In this document: positions 22,543-32,570 of the stretch, in pieces
How positions within the stretch are numbered: position 1 is the first letter of the stretch
Layout of the letters: each line of letters opens with the position of its first letter
Translations under genes and position numbers: made by a program
Source of the DNA: Echinarachnius parma
Taxonomy: Eukaryota > Echinodermata > Echinoidea > Clypeasteroida > Echinarachniidae
NCBI GenBank assembly: GCA_037951105.1
Contig: JBAMJV010008045.1
Span: 28,192 to 92,191 of the forward strand
Direction: 5' to 3'
DNA: 64,000 nucleotides
The notes under the pieces: model-generated
What the model was told of the DNA's origin: nothing
Databases searched by the model: none
Seen by the model: only the letters and a program-made list of their open reading frames with translations

Positions 22543-22691
22543 TAGAAGAAATGACGTCATTTAGGCGAGAAATTACGTCACTTACGTTCTCTCTCGTAGT
22601 CTGGCCAATCGGAGCACTAGTTCATGCCCGATTTCAGGTTCGTCGGAAAATCCAGTGCACCGTCTTCAGAATTACGTAATCAGAGAAGTAT

Positions 22692-23312
22692 CAACGTGTA
22701 TATGTGTGTGTGTGTGTGTTTTATACGTGTGTATGTGTATGTGTGGTGGATTATGTAACTGGTATATGCGTGTGTGTTTGAATGTGTGCGTTTGTGGCTT
22801 TGTGTAGGTGTGTGCGCATTTGTGCGTGCGTGTGTGTATATGCGTATGTGTATACGGGTATGGGTTTTTGTTTGAGTGTGTGCGTGTGTTTGTGTTTGTT
22901 TGAGTGCTCGCGTGGATGAGTGTGCGTGCGTGTGTTTGTGTGTGTGTGGATGTGCGTGTGTGGTTGTTTGTGTGCATTTGTGAGTGTGCATTCATGTGTT
23001 TGTGTTTGTGTGGGTGTGTGTTGTGTATCTGTATGCGTATGTGTGGGAGTTTTATTAATGTTGTGTTTGTGTGTATACGCGTGTGTAAGGGTTTGTGTTT
23101 GTGTGTGCGCATGTGTGGGGTGTTTTTGTGCATTTGTGTTTGTTTGAGTGCGAGTGCGTGCGTGCGTGCGGGAGTGGATGTTTGTGCATGTGGGTATGTG
23201 TGTGTGTGTGTGTGTGTTTGTGTGATTGAATGCGTGTATGTGTGTGTGTGTCTGTGTTGAAGTTTGAGTATTTAAGTGTTCGGTGCGCATGTGTATGTGT
23301 GTATGTGAGTGT
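22692..23312 (+). repeat. GT-rich microsatellite tract (unit 2)
   Basis: Expanded counterpart of 10,129-10,665. An extra block of roughly 90-100 bases (about 22,780-22,880, GTGCGTTTGTGGCTTTGTGT onward) is absent from unit 1. Confidence 0.95.
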
Positions 23313-23414
23313 TTGACATGAGTGTTGACTAAAAGCGAAGATGGTTGAAAGGCAGCGAACAGGTAGTGAACAGGACGGGTTGACTAGATCCAATAGACCG
23401 CTTTTGTGATGCAT

Positions 23415-23569
23415 GCAAATAATATGCGTATAACGTACATACTCCCCGTTGACAAGATTAAGCTTAACAATAGTAACTAGGTCCGGCAAGCATGCCGGAG
23501 CTTGACGGACCTAGTTAATATTGTTATGCTTGTCAACGGGGAGTATTACGTCATACGCATATTATTTGC
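23415..23569. mobile_element. 155-bp hairpin element, intact (unit 2)
   Basis: It begins GCAAATAATATGCGTATAAC and ends ACGCATATTATTTGC; the centre is GGTCCGGCAAGCATGCCGGA. The arms also share TACTCCCCGTTGACAAG and its complement. In unit 1 the same hairpin is split by the 4.55-kb element inserted at a TA in the left arm (left piece 10,749-10,813, right piece 15,366-15,457). Confidence 0.8.
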
Positions 23570-23574
23570 TTATA

Positions 23575-23789
23575 CAGGGTGGCCCAGAAATAACGGAACG
23601 GGGTACTTTTCATTATAAAGAAACATACAGACTAGGTTCACTGGATAGATAATCTTTTTAAAAGAAATTTTATATCAACAACAGTAATTTGGTCAAGTAG
23701 TTTTTTGTTTGGTATCTATCCAGTGAACCTATTATGTACGTTTCTTCACAATGGCAAATACCCCGTTCCGTTATTTCTGGGACACCCTG
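23575..23789. mobile_element. 215-bp MITE, CAGGGTG ends (unit 2)
   Basis: Counterpart of 15,463-15,674, with three extra bases and small differences. Confidence 0.85.
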
Positions 23790-24489
23790 AAACGGTCGTT
23801 TCAGAACGGGAAACTCGGTTTCGTCGACACTAGCGAAAAGTCTCTATCCTTGATTATGAACGATTTGGGGACCAACTTGTGTTAATCAGTCAAAATGGTA
23901 CGTTATTACACTCCAGCTGGAGTAATCATGAAAACAGTCAAGTGATGTCTACAAATTCCACTGCACCAACGTTGCAAAGCATTTTCTGCATTCTCAGCTA
24001 GGAAGTGTCCACTACTTGGTTGCATACAGAAAATAACCAATGATCTATGCAAATTGCATAGCGCATCGGTACTTTTAAGTCATACATGCTAGTTCATGGG
24101 CACGCCTTTGAAGAGAATATAAAACATGTTTCACGCAACTTGTAGTTTTTAAAATTCATCCTCTTAGTAGTGTAAACAAATTATGGATAATTAATCACAG
24201 GCAGTGAGAGAAAGGCAATTTTGTTGATAAAGTGCGATGAAAATCGAATTGAATTATTAAAATTGTTCATAAGCGTATTTTGTTCTAGTGATTTTAGGAT
24301 ATTATGTTGGTTGCATGTGGATTGTAAATGACTGAATGACAGCATTGGTTCTTTTAGTTTGCGACCAAGTCAAGGCCGTTCGCTTTGGTAAATCAATACA
24401 AAAGTTGCTAGTGTTTACATTTCCAAAGGTGATCAAGTGTCCAAAGCATTGATGCACGGGCATTGTGCAATCAACGAGAAGATCCCATA
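23790..24489. other. no gene; non-coding part of unit 2
   Basis: Near-identical to 15,675-16,390. No coding sequence or RNA gene is recognised. Confidence 0.6.
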
Positions 24490-24705
24490 CCGTAGAACAC
24501 CATCGTCAAGCACCCCCAAGCACCTATACGCATCTTGCTTTTAAAGACGTTTCCATGAGATTCACCTCCATAATTATCCTCATGAATATTCCTCACCATT
24601 ATTTGCATTCTTGATTAAAGTTTCCCGTTTGGACAGAGAGCGGGCGCTCTTTAAAAGCAAGATGCATATTGGTGCTTGGGGGGGCTTGACGATGGTGTTC
24701 TACGG
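24490..24705. mobile_element. 216-bp MITE with TA target duplication
   Basis: The ends are CCGTAGAACACCATCGTCAA and its reverse complement TTGACGATGGTGTTCTACGG. The TIRs extend about 60 bp with few mismatches (through GCATCTTGCTTTTAAAG). TA flanks both sides (24,488-24,489 and 24,706-24,707). Unit 1 reads CCCATAGCACATG at the same place with a single TA, which proves insertion after the unit duplication, or precise loss from unit 1. There is no ORF. TA duplication fits Tc1/mariner-type mobilisation. Confidence 0.92.
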
Positions 24706-25250
24706 TAGCACATGTATCAATCGAGTGCCCAACAAAATGCATTAAGTGTGCACTGGGCACTTGTGCTACTTGATCCCATCATACATGTAATGCATAGCAT
24801 AGGGCACTTGTGCTACTTGATTCCATCATAAACTGGGTTCCAAAAGAAACTTATCACTTCTTCAGAGCGACACACATTAAAATCTAAAGCATAAAAATGA
24901 ATCATAATTGTGCATAGATTAGCTATAATATTCCTCAGCATGCACATCTAAACAAAATTGTGTTTGATTTAGTCAACAAAGAATAACATGAGGTGAAATC
25001 GCAAGAGGTAATTTTTCAAAAATCACAGACTGCTCGCCTTCCGGGCACGGAGCTCGGTACGGACAATAGCCAGCCTGGTGATTACATAACCCGCCTTTGA
25101 TGTTGAATGAATAGCTATTGAAAGTTCTGAATAGACCGCCTTTCGTGGAGGTTCGCAGCGAGCAGTTTCTGTGATTTTTGTAAAGTGACCTATAGCGATT
25201 CCATCGCATTTTCTCGTTTTTGGCAAAAGCAACCTTTCATTCTTTCAGAT

Positions 25251-28200
25251 ATTTGTTTTTCTTTTGCCCCATTCAGGGAACTTTATTTTATTCAAAAATT
25301 TACAAGTTATATGGTTACATTATTCATACAAACAGAAACAAAAACATATACATATTGTATTATACATACACAATTATGACAAAAAATCAATGAACTGTTT
25401 TACTTTGTTTAACCCAATTGGAAGATATATTTTGCATTTGAGATAAAATATTAAATCATATTTTAGCTCTTGTAGCATAGTTTTGACATTCATTATTTTA
25501 CCTTTCCGTGATTTTTTAATGTAATTTTTATAAATGATATATTCGGCAAAGTTAATCAGTAGATTAACCGAAAAAAATCATTATTACCAATCTTATAACC
25601 AATAGTTAACAGTTCCTCATTTATCTCCAATTCTATGCCACAAAATTAAAATATTATCTTTGATATAATTTTCCAAAATAATTTCAGATTTTTACTATCT
25701 AACAGCATATGCTTAGTTGTTTCTGATGTATGACAAAATAGACAATTATCATCATTGACGATCTTCCATTTACATAAATTATATCTTGATGGCAAAAACA
25801 AATACAAATATTTGAAATTGAATTGTCTAATTATATTATGTGTCAATGTCTTAAATTTAAACAGAAGAACATTATACCAATGAAAATTCACTGGGAGTAA
25901 CAAATGTTCTTGCCAAAAGTTGAACACAATAGGTTTCATACGTTTCTGTTGTAATAACAACAGATCAAAATGCTTTGTTTTCATATTTATAATATCAATA
26001 TATTCACCATTTGAAATTGGTATTAATCGTGATTCATGTTTTTCGAGTAAATCATATCTCTAGAGCGCAATTTTTGTAACCAATATTTCGGGAATGCTTT
26101 TTTTAACTTTGCATAACAAAATTTTTAAAAAAATTCTGATAAACCATACTTTTGGCAAATACTTTTCGAATCCCTCCATTGACCCTGGTTTGTAACTTGA
26201 TGTACCTTTAAAATCCCCGCATTTTCCCATGACTTAAAAAGGAGTACTTTTCCATCAAATGTTATATTACTATTGTTCCATAACATTTCATCTTTAATAT
26301 CAATAACATCAAGCTTATCGACGTATCTTAGGGTAGACCAAATACAAAGTAAATCTGAATAAAAAGGTGGCACTTTTAGTTTCAAACAAATCTGTTTCAT
26401 ATGAAACTTAGTACAATTAAATTGGAGGCAAGTTGGTATTCCCCCGACTTTTATCATCCAATAAAAAAACATTATTTGCCATGATGCATGCTTATCATTT
26501 ATAAATTTAATCACCCTTGAGAGTCGTAGTGAATTAATTCTTGATTGTAAATCAATCATATTCAACCCTCCTTTTACATTAGTGTTTATACAAATATTTC
26601 TTTTAACATTTTCATTTTTTGATCCCCATAAAAATGAATATATAAGTGTATTAATTTGCTTAACCAAGCTATATGGGACCGTCACAGCCGCAGCGGTTGC
26701 TAGATATATTATTTGTGACATAATAATCGATTTAATTATAACAACCTTCCCATAATAAGTCAAATTTCTCATCTTCCATGAATTCAAAAGCCTCATAATC
26801 TTATCAATTTTCCCCTCCCAATTAATATCTTCCACCTCTTTACCATCTCTGCCAACATATACCCCAAGGCATTTGACAGGTTCATTTATAAATGTCAGTC
26901 CATCTACTTCATTAACATCGTAACTTTTAACAAGATACATTGCATTTGATTTTTTCCAATTAACACAAATACCAGCGATTTTTCTAAAATTATTAATCTC
27001 TTTCATCACATTTCTCATAGATATCAATGAATTAACAAATATTACTGTGTCGTCTGCATATTGAACAATTTTAATCTCTTCATTCTGAGTGGTATCAGGA
27101 TGGGGTATATTTAGTCCCTGAATATCATTATTTTCTTCAATCCTTACAGCTAACGCTTCAACAACAAGAATAAATAATTAGGCTGATAGTGGACATCCTT
27201 GTCGCACTCCTTTTTGGATATTGAATGTGTTTGACAGCCATCCATAATTCAAAATCCTACCACAAGTATTTTTATAAAGGGTTTGTATCCATATAATAAA
27301 AGAATCTTTAAAACCATATTTCTTCAAAATATAAAAAAGGAACGAATGATTAACATTATCGAATGCTTGTTTAAAATCAATAAACATCAAAATACTTTGT
27401 ATTTTCTCTAATTCACAATAGTCAATCACATCTTGAACCAGCCGCACATTTTCCAGGGCCGATCTCTTTTTCATAAAACCAGATTGATCACGCGATATTA
27501 TGTTGCCTATAACACCTTTCAGTCGCCTTGACAAAGCACACGCTGCAATGTTGTAGTCTACATTCAGTAGAGATATAGGTCGCCAATTATCTAAACATGT
27601 TTTGGGACCTTTTTTATACAACAAAGTATGGATTGACTGTTTTTGTGACCCTGATAATTCCTGTTTATAAGAACCTTCATTCAAACTTCCTACGACCATT
27701 TCTTTTGTTTCCTCCCAAAAGAATCTATAGAATTCTACAGACAGTCCATCTATGCCAGGAGACTTATTTATATTCATGCTTTTAATAGCTTGCCAACACT
27801 CATCCTTTGTTAACATACCTTCACAACTGTCTGCGTCTTCCTCAGATAAAGGAGTAACGTTCACATATTGACCTACATTAATCGGTGGGTCATTATCATG
27901 TGCGGCATAGAGGCGAGCGTAATATTTATGTATGTACGTTAACAACCCAACAAGAGACAAGGACTTCGCGGAAAGCGTGATGCATCGGTATCGTTGAGTT
28001 TAATCTTTTTGTGAAAGCCTGTGTGGCTGAAGTCTGGGAAGTAACCTGCAAAGGCAGTGTATCGATCGATAATAGGTTAAATCTGTGTGTCAGATAGTCA
28101 CGATCAATAATAGGTTAAATCTGTGTGTCAGATTGTCAGGATTTAGGAAATGAGAAGTTGAGATTCTTTTTTTTTTTTTCTAGAAAGATTACGTTGTGGA

Positions 28201-28625
28201 CTAGTCCATTGAAATTGGAATACCCTATATTATGTTATGTGCAAAACTGTTATTTGGAGATTAATACATTTATTGATTATATACCTTGTACATGGCATGT
28301 TTGAACATTAGTCTTATTTGCGTCAACCCACGTGACAATTATCTTTATACTTCTTTCCATCTATTTCAACACAATCAATTTCCTTCTTTTTTCCATTTCT
28401 CTTTTCCAATTGTAAACAAATATTTATTTGACTTTTCACCTTGCTCCATCCATTTTCTCTTGAACGATTAAATGCACCTCTGCATTGTTCTGTATACCAT
28501 AAATCAATTTCACTTTGTAAAATTCTCATTCTATTCATATTTTCCGGAGATGTATTACCATCATCACTTTCAAATAAATCTTTATATTCCTTTTCTAAAT
28601 CAACTATATGAGATTTATGCTTCAT
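25251..28625 (-). pseudogene. L1/Tx1-like LINE ORF2 (unit 2 copy)
   Basis: This is the longer copy of the LINE at 16,917-19,228. From its 5' side it shows: a linker region (28,625-28,331) ending LQLEKRNGKKKEI, typical between endonuclease and RT in L1 proteins; a 381-bp insertion (27,950-28,330); then YIHKYYARLYAAHDND, SPGIDGLSVEFYRFFWEE, NWRPISLLNVDY, FIDFKQAFDNV and RQGCPLSA. A TTA-to-TAA change puts a stop at 27,178-27,180, directly after GCPLSA. The frame then continues with YADDTVIF (about 27,055) to 26,125, and the C-terminal Cys motif CLFCHTSETTKHML follows near 25,735. The endonuclease is missing. Apart from the stop, the insertion and one frameshift the RT is well kept. Confidence 0.9.
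27950..28330. mobile_element. 381-bp insertion in the LINE, 7-bp direct repeat
   Basis: CAACCCA occurs at 27,943-27,949 and 28,324-28,330, bracketing sequence that interrupts the LINE frame between the linker and KYYARLY. The insert contains GGTTAAATCTGTGTGTCAGA twice (a tandem repeat of about 37 bp near 28,075-28,135) and a poly-T run at about 28,168. The element type is unknown; the size suggests a SINE or small MITE. Confidence 0.6.
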
Positions 28626-28733
28626 AAGGAGAATGATAGCTTATCTGTGTCTTAATATGATTCAATTTGATGCTATGGATTTTAGTGAGCGTCGCTCTGA
28701 AGAAGTGATAAATTTCTTTTGGAACCCAGTTTA

Positions 28734-29128
28734 CATGTAATGCATGGCTTTGGGCATGTGTTTCCACATTAAGGTAAATTCCCATTACCGCACTAAAAGG
28801 TCCTGCAAGTCAACACTAATGTAGTTTCAACCCCTATTTCCCCTCTATCTTCAATTATAAGAGATGGGTTAGGGCACCTGTCAGTGTACTATATATATAT
28901 TACACTGACAGGTGCCCTAACCCATCTCTTAAATACATAGTCGGCACGTATTAGTGTACTATATATAGAGAGTTTCCTAGAGCTGAAATTAATATTCAAC
29001 ATTCTTAATGCGTGTTTGGCTGGAAGCCCGGTTAGGATACAGTTTTAAGAAGGCTAGCGTGGCTGATAATTGAAGATAGAGGGGAAATAGGGGTTGAAAC
29101 TACATTAGTGTTGACTTGCTGGACCATT
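28734..29128. repeat. dispersed fold-back block, left part
   Basis: The left arm (GTGTTTCCACATTAAGG ... TAGTTTCAACCCCTATTTCC) returns in reverse complement from about 29,060 (GGAAATAGGGGTTGAAAC) and, after the LINE insertion, at 30,005-30,025 (CCTTAGTGTGGAAACAC). Another copy in the same orientation starts at 32,046. It is the host into which several other elements inserted. Confidence 0.7.
28858..28931. repeat. 74-bp near-perfect palindrome
   Basis: TAAGAGATGGGTTAGGGCAC ... GTGCCCTAACCCATCTCTTA, joined through CTGTCAGTGTA and an AT-rich centre. A second copy lies at 32,297-32,370, with one base change in the arm. Confidence 0.9.
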
Positions 29129-29984
29129 CTGAAAATTAATGACTTATTTCTGTATCAGCTAGGCTTGTTTATGTATGATTATAAACACAATGTATTACCA
29201 GCAGTATTTAATTCAATGTTCCAGTTTAATCAATCCATCCACAGTTATCCGACCAGGCACTCTGGTGACATTCATTTACCCCTACTTAGAACGCGTTTGG
29301 CTCAACATTCTTACTCTTATGAAGGCCCAACATTTTGGAATTCTCTCCCTGAAATTGTAAAAACAGCCCCATTTAAGAATTGCTTTAAAAAAAGATTAAA
29401 AACTTATTTATTAAAAAAATATACCTCCGCTTATTGACGTTTTAATTTAGTTTATGTAAAATTATTTCAATTCAATTTTGATAATAGTACCGCCATCCCT
29501 AACCTATTAGTTTACTAACACGTTTGGCAACATATTCATACTCTTATTTGTATTATATTAATTGATATTGATTAAATTTAGTATTGGTTCATGTACCAAG
29601 TTATTTGATTTAGTGTTAGATACAAACATATTTATTACAAATACTCATTTTTGTTTGGCTTGCACATGGCGTAAAGTAGAATTATTTATAGTTATGTATT
29701 ATCTTAACATGTTACCGAAATACTTTTACATTTTGTTCCTCACAATTCTCAAAATTTTTTTGCAGAGGGTTTCTCACTTTACAAGCTTCGGCTTTTTAGA
29801 GGACCCTCCATTTTCACAGCTTATATTATATTTTGTTTGTTTTCTAAATCCGATTTACCACTGTATCATTTTTATTCATGATTATGTTGAAAAAATAGTT
29901 CTATTCTCTGTAGTAAATATGGATTTGTATAAATATTTTGTTCTGTGAAAATGAAATAAATAAACTGAAACTGAACTGAACTGA
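29129..29984 (+). pseudogene. CR1/Jockey-group LINE, 3' fragment
   Basis: A 5'-truncated LINE insertion on the plus strand. The frame 29,108-29,437 reads the C-terminal end of the ORF2 protein, with SYEGPTFWNSLPEIVKTAPF followed by FKKRLKTYLLKKY, the usual ending of CR1/L2/Jockey-type proteins; its first few codons are flanking DNA. The 3' UTR ends in a short (CTGAA)n tail at 29,965-29,984. The empty site at 19,422-19,436 (GGACCATTTAGTGCG) places the junctions exactly and implies a target duplication of about 3 bp (ATT). This insertion is younger than the unit duplication. Confidence 0.88.
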
Positions 29985-30504
29985 ATTTAGTGCGAAAATG
30001 GGACTTTACCTTAGTGTGGAAACACTTGCCCAATGCTATGCATTACATGTATGATGGGATCAAGTAGCACAAGTGCCCAGTGCACACTCAATGCATTGCG
30101 CTGGGCACGCGATCATTTTTTTCAATGCATTGTCGCTCAATGTATCTTAACATATAAGACCAGACAGATTTGCGCACACCCGACTTGGTAGAAGACTAAA
30201 AGAATCAATGGTATACTGTTACTTTTTTTTTTATAGTCATGCGTATAAAATCGTGTGGAGATTATTGGTACAGAAATCACATTTTCATGAAATTCACTGA
30301 TGCACATAACACAATGTATCCAACATTCATACCCATCATCCAAGATTCATTAACTCAAAGTTTATTAAAGAAACGATCGAATGCCCAAGGCATTGCATTA
30401 AGTGTGCATTGGCATGGGCACTTGTGCTACTTGATCTCATCATACATGTAAAGCATAGGATTGGGCACTTGTGCTACTTGATCCCATCATACATGTAATG
30501 CATA
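29985..30504. repeat. dispersed block (AGAAATCACATTTTC / GCATAGCATTGGGCAC)
   Basis: One sub-copy of the block also found twice at 5.26-5.94 kb and twice at 19.5-20.39 kb. It ends CATACATGTAATGCATA, where element X has inserted. No gene. Confidence 0.8.
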
Positions 30505-30943
30505 CTGCCGTCCCATGACAAAAGGAAGCAACTCTGAATTTATCAAAATCGACTTTTTTCTTGATTTGGGGTATTTTTTTTATGCCCTACATGATGGTGA
30601 AAAAATTGAGGCCACATGACCCCTAATTTCCGAAATATAGATATATCAAAAGAAAGCAACTCTAAAGATTTCCTCATAAAACAATGACAAAAGGAAGCAA
30701 CTCAATCAGCCAATCACCTATCAGCATGGAAGTGGCATGTGTGCATTGATCTCCCAATCAGCCAATCAGAGCGCGCCTAAGTGCAGCTCACTTTTCTCCT
30801 TGAATGTCTGTCAACCACTGCACCAGAATTGATACAGAAAATGCTGAAATTCGCTAATCTGTTTGCACATCTGAAGGAAACGTTAGTGTATTTTGACTGA
30901 AGTATATATATACATTTAAAACCCATTTCATTTATCAATCAAA

Positions 30944-31118
30944 ATGCTGACTGTGAATACAAAATATAACGTTTTCTTTTTTTTCACAGCACAGCAAGTT
31001 CTGATGCTGTGTGTTCATTATTGTCCCACATGTAACCTTTTGTGTGGGGAATTTTGCAGAAAAGATAAACTTGATGAAATGTTGTTTTACCTGGCTGGCT
31101 TTGCCAATGACTCAGACA
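30944..31118 (+). other. possible short exon-like ORF inside element X
   Basis: A pyrimidine tract plus CACAG ending at 30,989 resembles a splice acceptor. The frame after it reads MLCVHYCPTCNLLCGEFC (three Cys pairs or near-pairs), then RKDKLDEMLFYLAGFANDSD before running into the CA repeat. The Cys spacing could be a zinc-binding fragment left from an autonomous ancestor, or chance. The CA-repeat translation that follows is not meaningful. Confidence 0.2.
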
Positions 31119-31223
31119 CAAACACAAACACGCACACACATGCACAACCATACACGTACACACACATACAAACACACGCATGCAAACACCCACACACACA
31201 CACACACACACAAACACACGCTT

Positions 31224-31254
<31 letters not shown>

Positions 31255-31755
31255 TTCACACACAAATATACGCACACATACAGACATACGCGCAAACAAA
31301 CACACACACGCACAAACACACATACAAACACACCCACAAGCAAACACACAGACACACCTGCACACACACGCACTCACACACAGAAACACGCACACGGCAC
31401 AGCCACACAAACACACACGCACACACACACTTACAAACGCACATAACACACACGCGCACACACACACGTACGCACACACACACACACGCATGCAAACACA
31501 CACAAATATATGCACACAGACATACATACGTGCAAACATACGCACATATACACACGCATACACACACAAACACGCACATATACAACACATACATGAGTAG
31601 ATACACACTAACACATACACACACTGACACATACTCACATGCACTCACACACACGCATATATACACATATATTTGCACATAATATACACACAAACGTATA
31701 TACACACATACACATGTATACACACACAAACACACACACGCACGTACTCACACAA
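31118..31755 (+). repeat. CA-rich microsatellite tract
   Basis: About 640 bp of degenerate (CA)n with CG and TA interruptions inside element X. Frames on both strands give His/Thr or Cys/Val strings and are not genes. Confidence 0.95.
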
Positions 31756-32045
31756 TACTGACTTCTTAGATTATCAAGAGTTGCTTCCTTTTGTCATTGG
31801 ATGACGTGTGCAAATATTCAAGATATACTGTGACAAAAGGAAGTATGCTGCTTAATTTGCATAAAACAATGATTTTACAAATCAAAACATATCAACCCGA
31901 AATGCCTTCTCTGAGTACATTATAAAACATGTCATACCTGGGAATTAGGATTTTATGTTTGAGAGGTCAGAAAGAAAAACATATTTTCTTCATTTACTAA
32001 GAAACTCATTCCACAGAGTTGCTTCCTTTTGTCATGGGACGGCAG

Positions 32046-32570
32046 CATAGCATTGGGCACGTGTTTCCACATTAAGGAAAAACCCCATTACTGCACTAAA
32101 TGGTCCTGCAAGTCAACACTAATGTAGTTTCAACCCCTATTTCCCCTCTATCTTCAATTATCAGCCACGCTAGCCTTCTTTAGACAGTATCCTATCCGGG
32201 CTTCCAGCCAAACACGCGTTAAGAATGTTGAATATTAATTTCAGCTCTAGGAAACTCTCTATTATATAGTACACTAATACGTGCCCAATATGTATTTAAG
32301 AGATGGGTTAGGGCACCTGTTAGTGTACTATATATATAGTACACTGACAGGTGCCCTAACCCATCTCTTAAATACAAATAGGGCACATATTAGTGTACTA
32401 TATAATAGAGAGTTTCCTAGCGATGAAATAAATATTCAACATACAGTACAGTTATATACGACTAGTAGTATATTACAGTCATAGTAGCATAATATATACT
32501 CTGTTACGCCCGAACTATTTTCTCAAAACTCAACATAGAATGTGTGCCCTGGGCACGTATCCGAAGATAT
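32046..32570. repeat. dispersed fold-back block and second 74-bp palindrome
   Basis: It resumes after element X with GCATAGCATTGGGCACGTG, then the TAGTTTCAACCCCTATTTCC arm and GGGCTTCCAGCCAAACACG. 32,297-32,370 is the second TAAGAGATGGGTTAGGGCAC palindrome. The sequence to about 32,570 is flanking AT-rich DNA. Confidence 0.7.

Larger units (their letters stand above)
24831..28731. mobile_element. 3.9-kb TIR element with TA flanks, carrying an L1-like LINE
   Basis: The left end AACTGGGTTCCAAAAGAAAC is matched by the right end GTTTCTTTTGGAACCCAGTT with one mismatch (A for G), and weaker TIR similarity continues for about 110 bp. TA is found at 24,829-24,830 and 28,732-28,733. The host sequence without the insertion is CCATCATACATGTAATGC, which occurs elsewhere in the dispersed block (for example 30,485-30,500). 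Most of the interior is the minus-strand LINE at 25,251-28,625, so the TIR element was a MITE later invaded by the LINE. Confidence 0.8.
30505..32045. mobile_element. TIR element X (non-autonomous, CATA target duplication)
   Basis: A perfect TIR of about 31 bp, CTGCCGTCCCATGACAAAAG then GAAGCAACTCT, closes with its reverse complement ending at 32,045. CATA flanks both sides (30,501-30,504 and 32,046-32,049); the uninterrupted host sequence ATGCATAGCATTGGGCAC occurs in sibling repeats. The motif TGACAAAAGGAAGCAACTCT recurs inside: at 30,646 (partial) and 30,685 in the same orientation, at 31,777 in reverse, and at 31,831 (partial) in the same orientation. A CA-repeat tract fills 31.1-31.76 kb. 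No transposase is recognised. Element Y shares the outer 11 bases and the internal spacing. Confidence 0.88.
20396..32078. repeat. tandem segmental duplication, unit 2
   Basis: Collinear second copy of 7,823-20,395. Unit-specific features: MITE 24,490-24,705, the right half of the TIR element to 28,731, LINE fragment 29,129-29,984 and TIR element X 30,505-32,045. It lacks the 4.55-kb minisatellite element. Each difference sits at a precise junction readable from the other copy. Confidence 0.85.
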
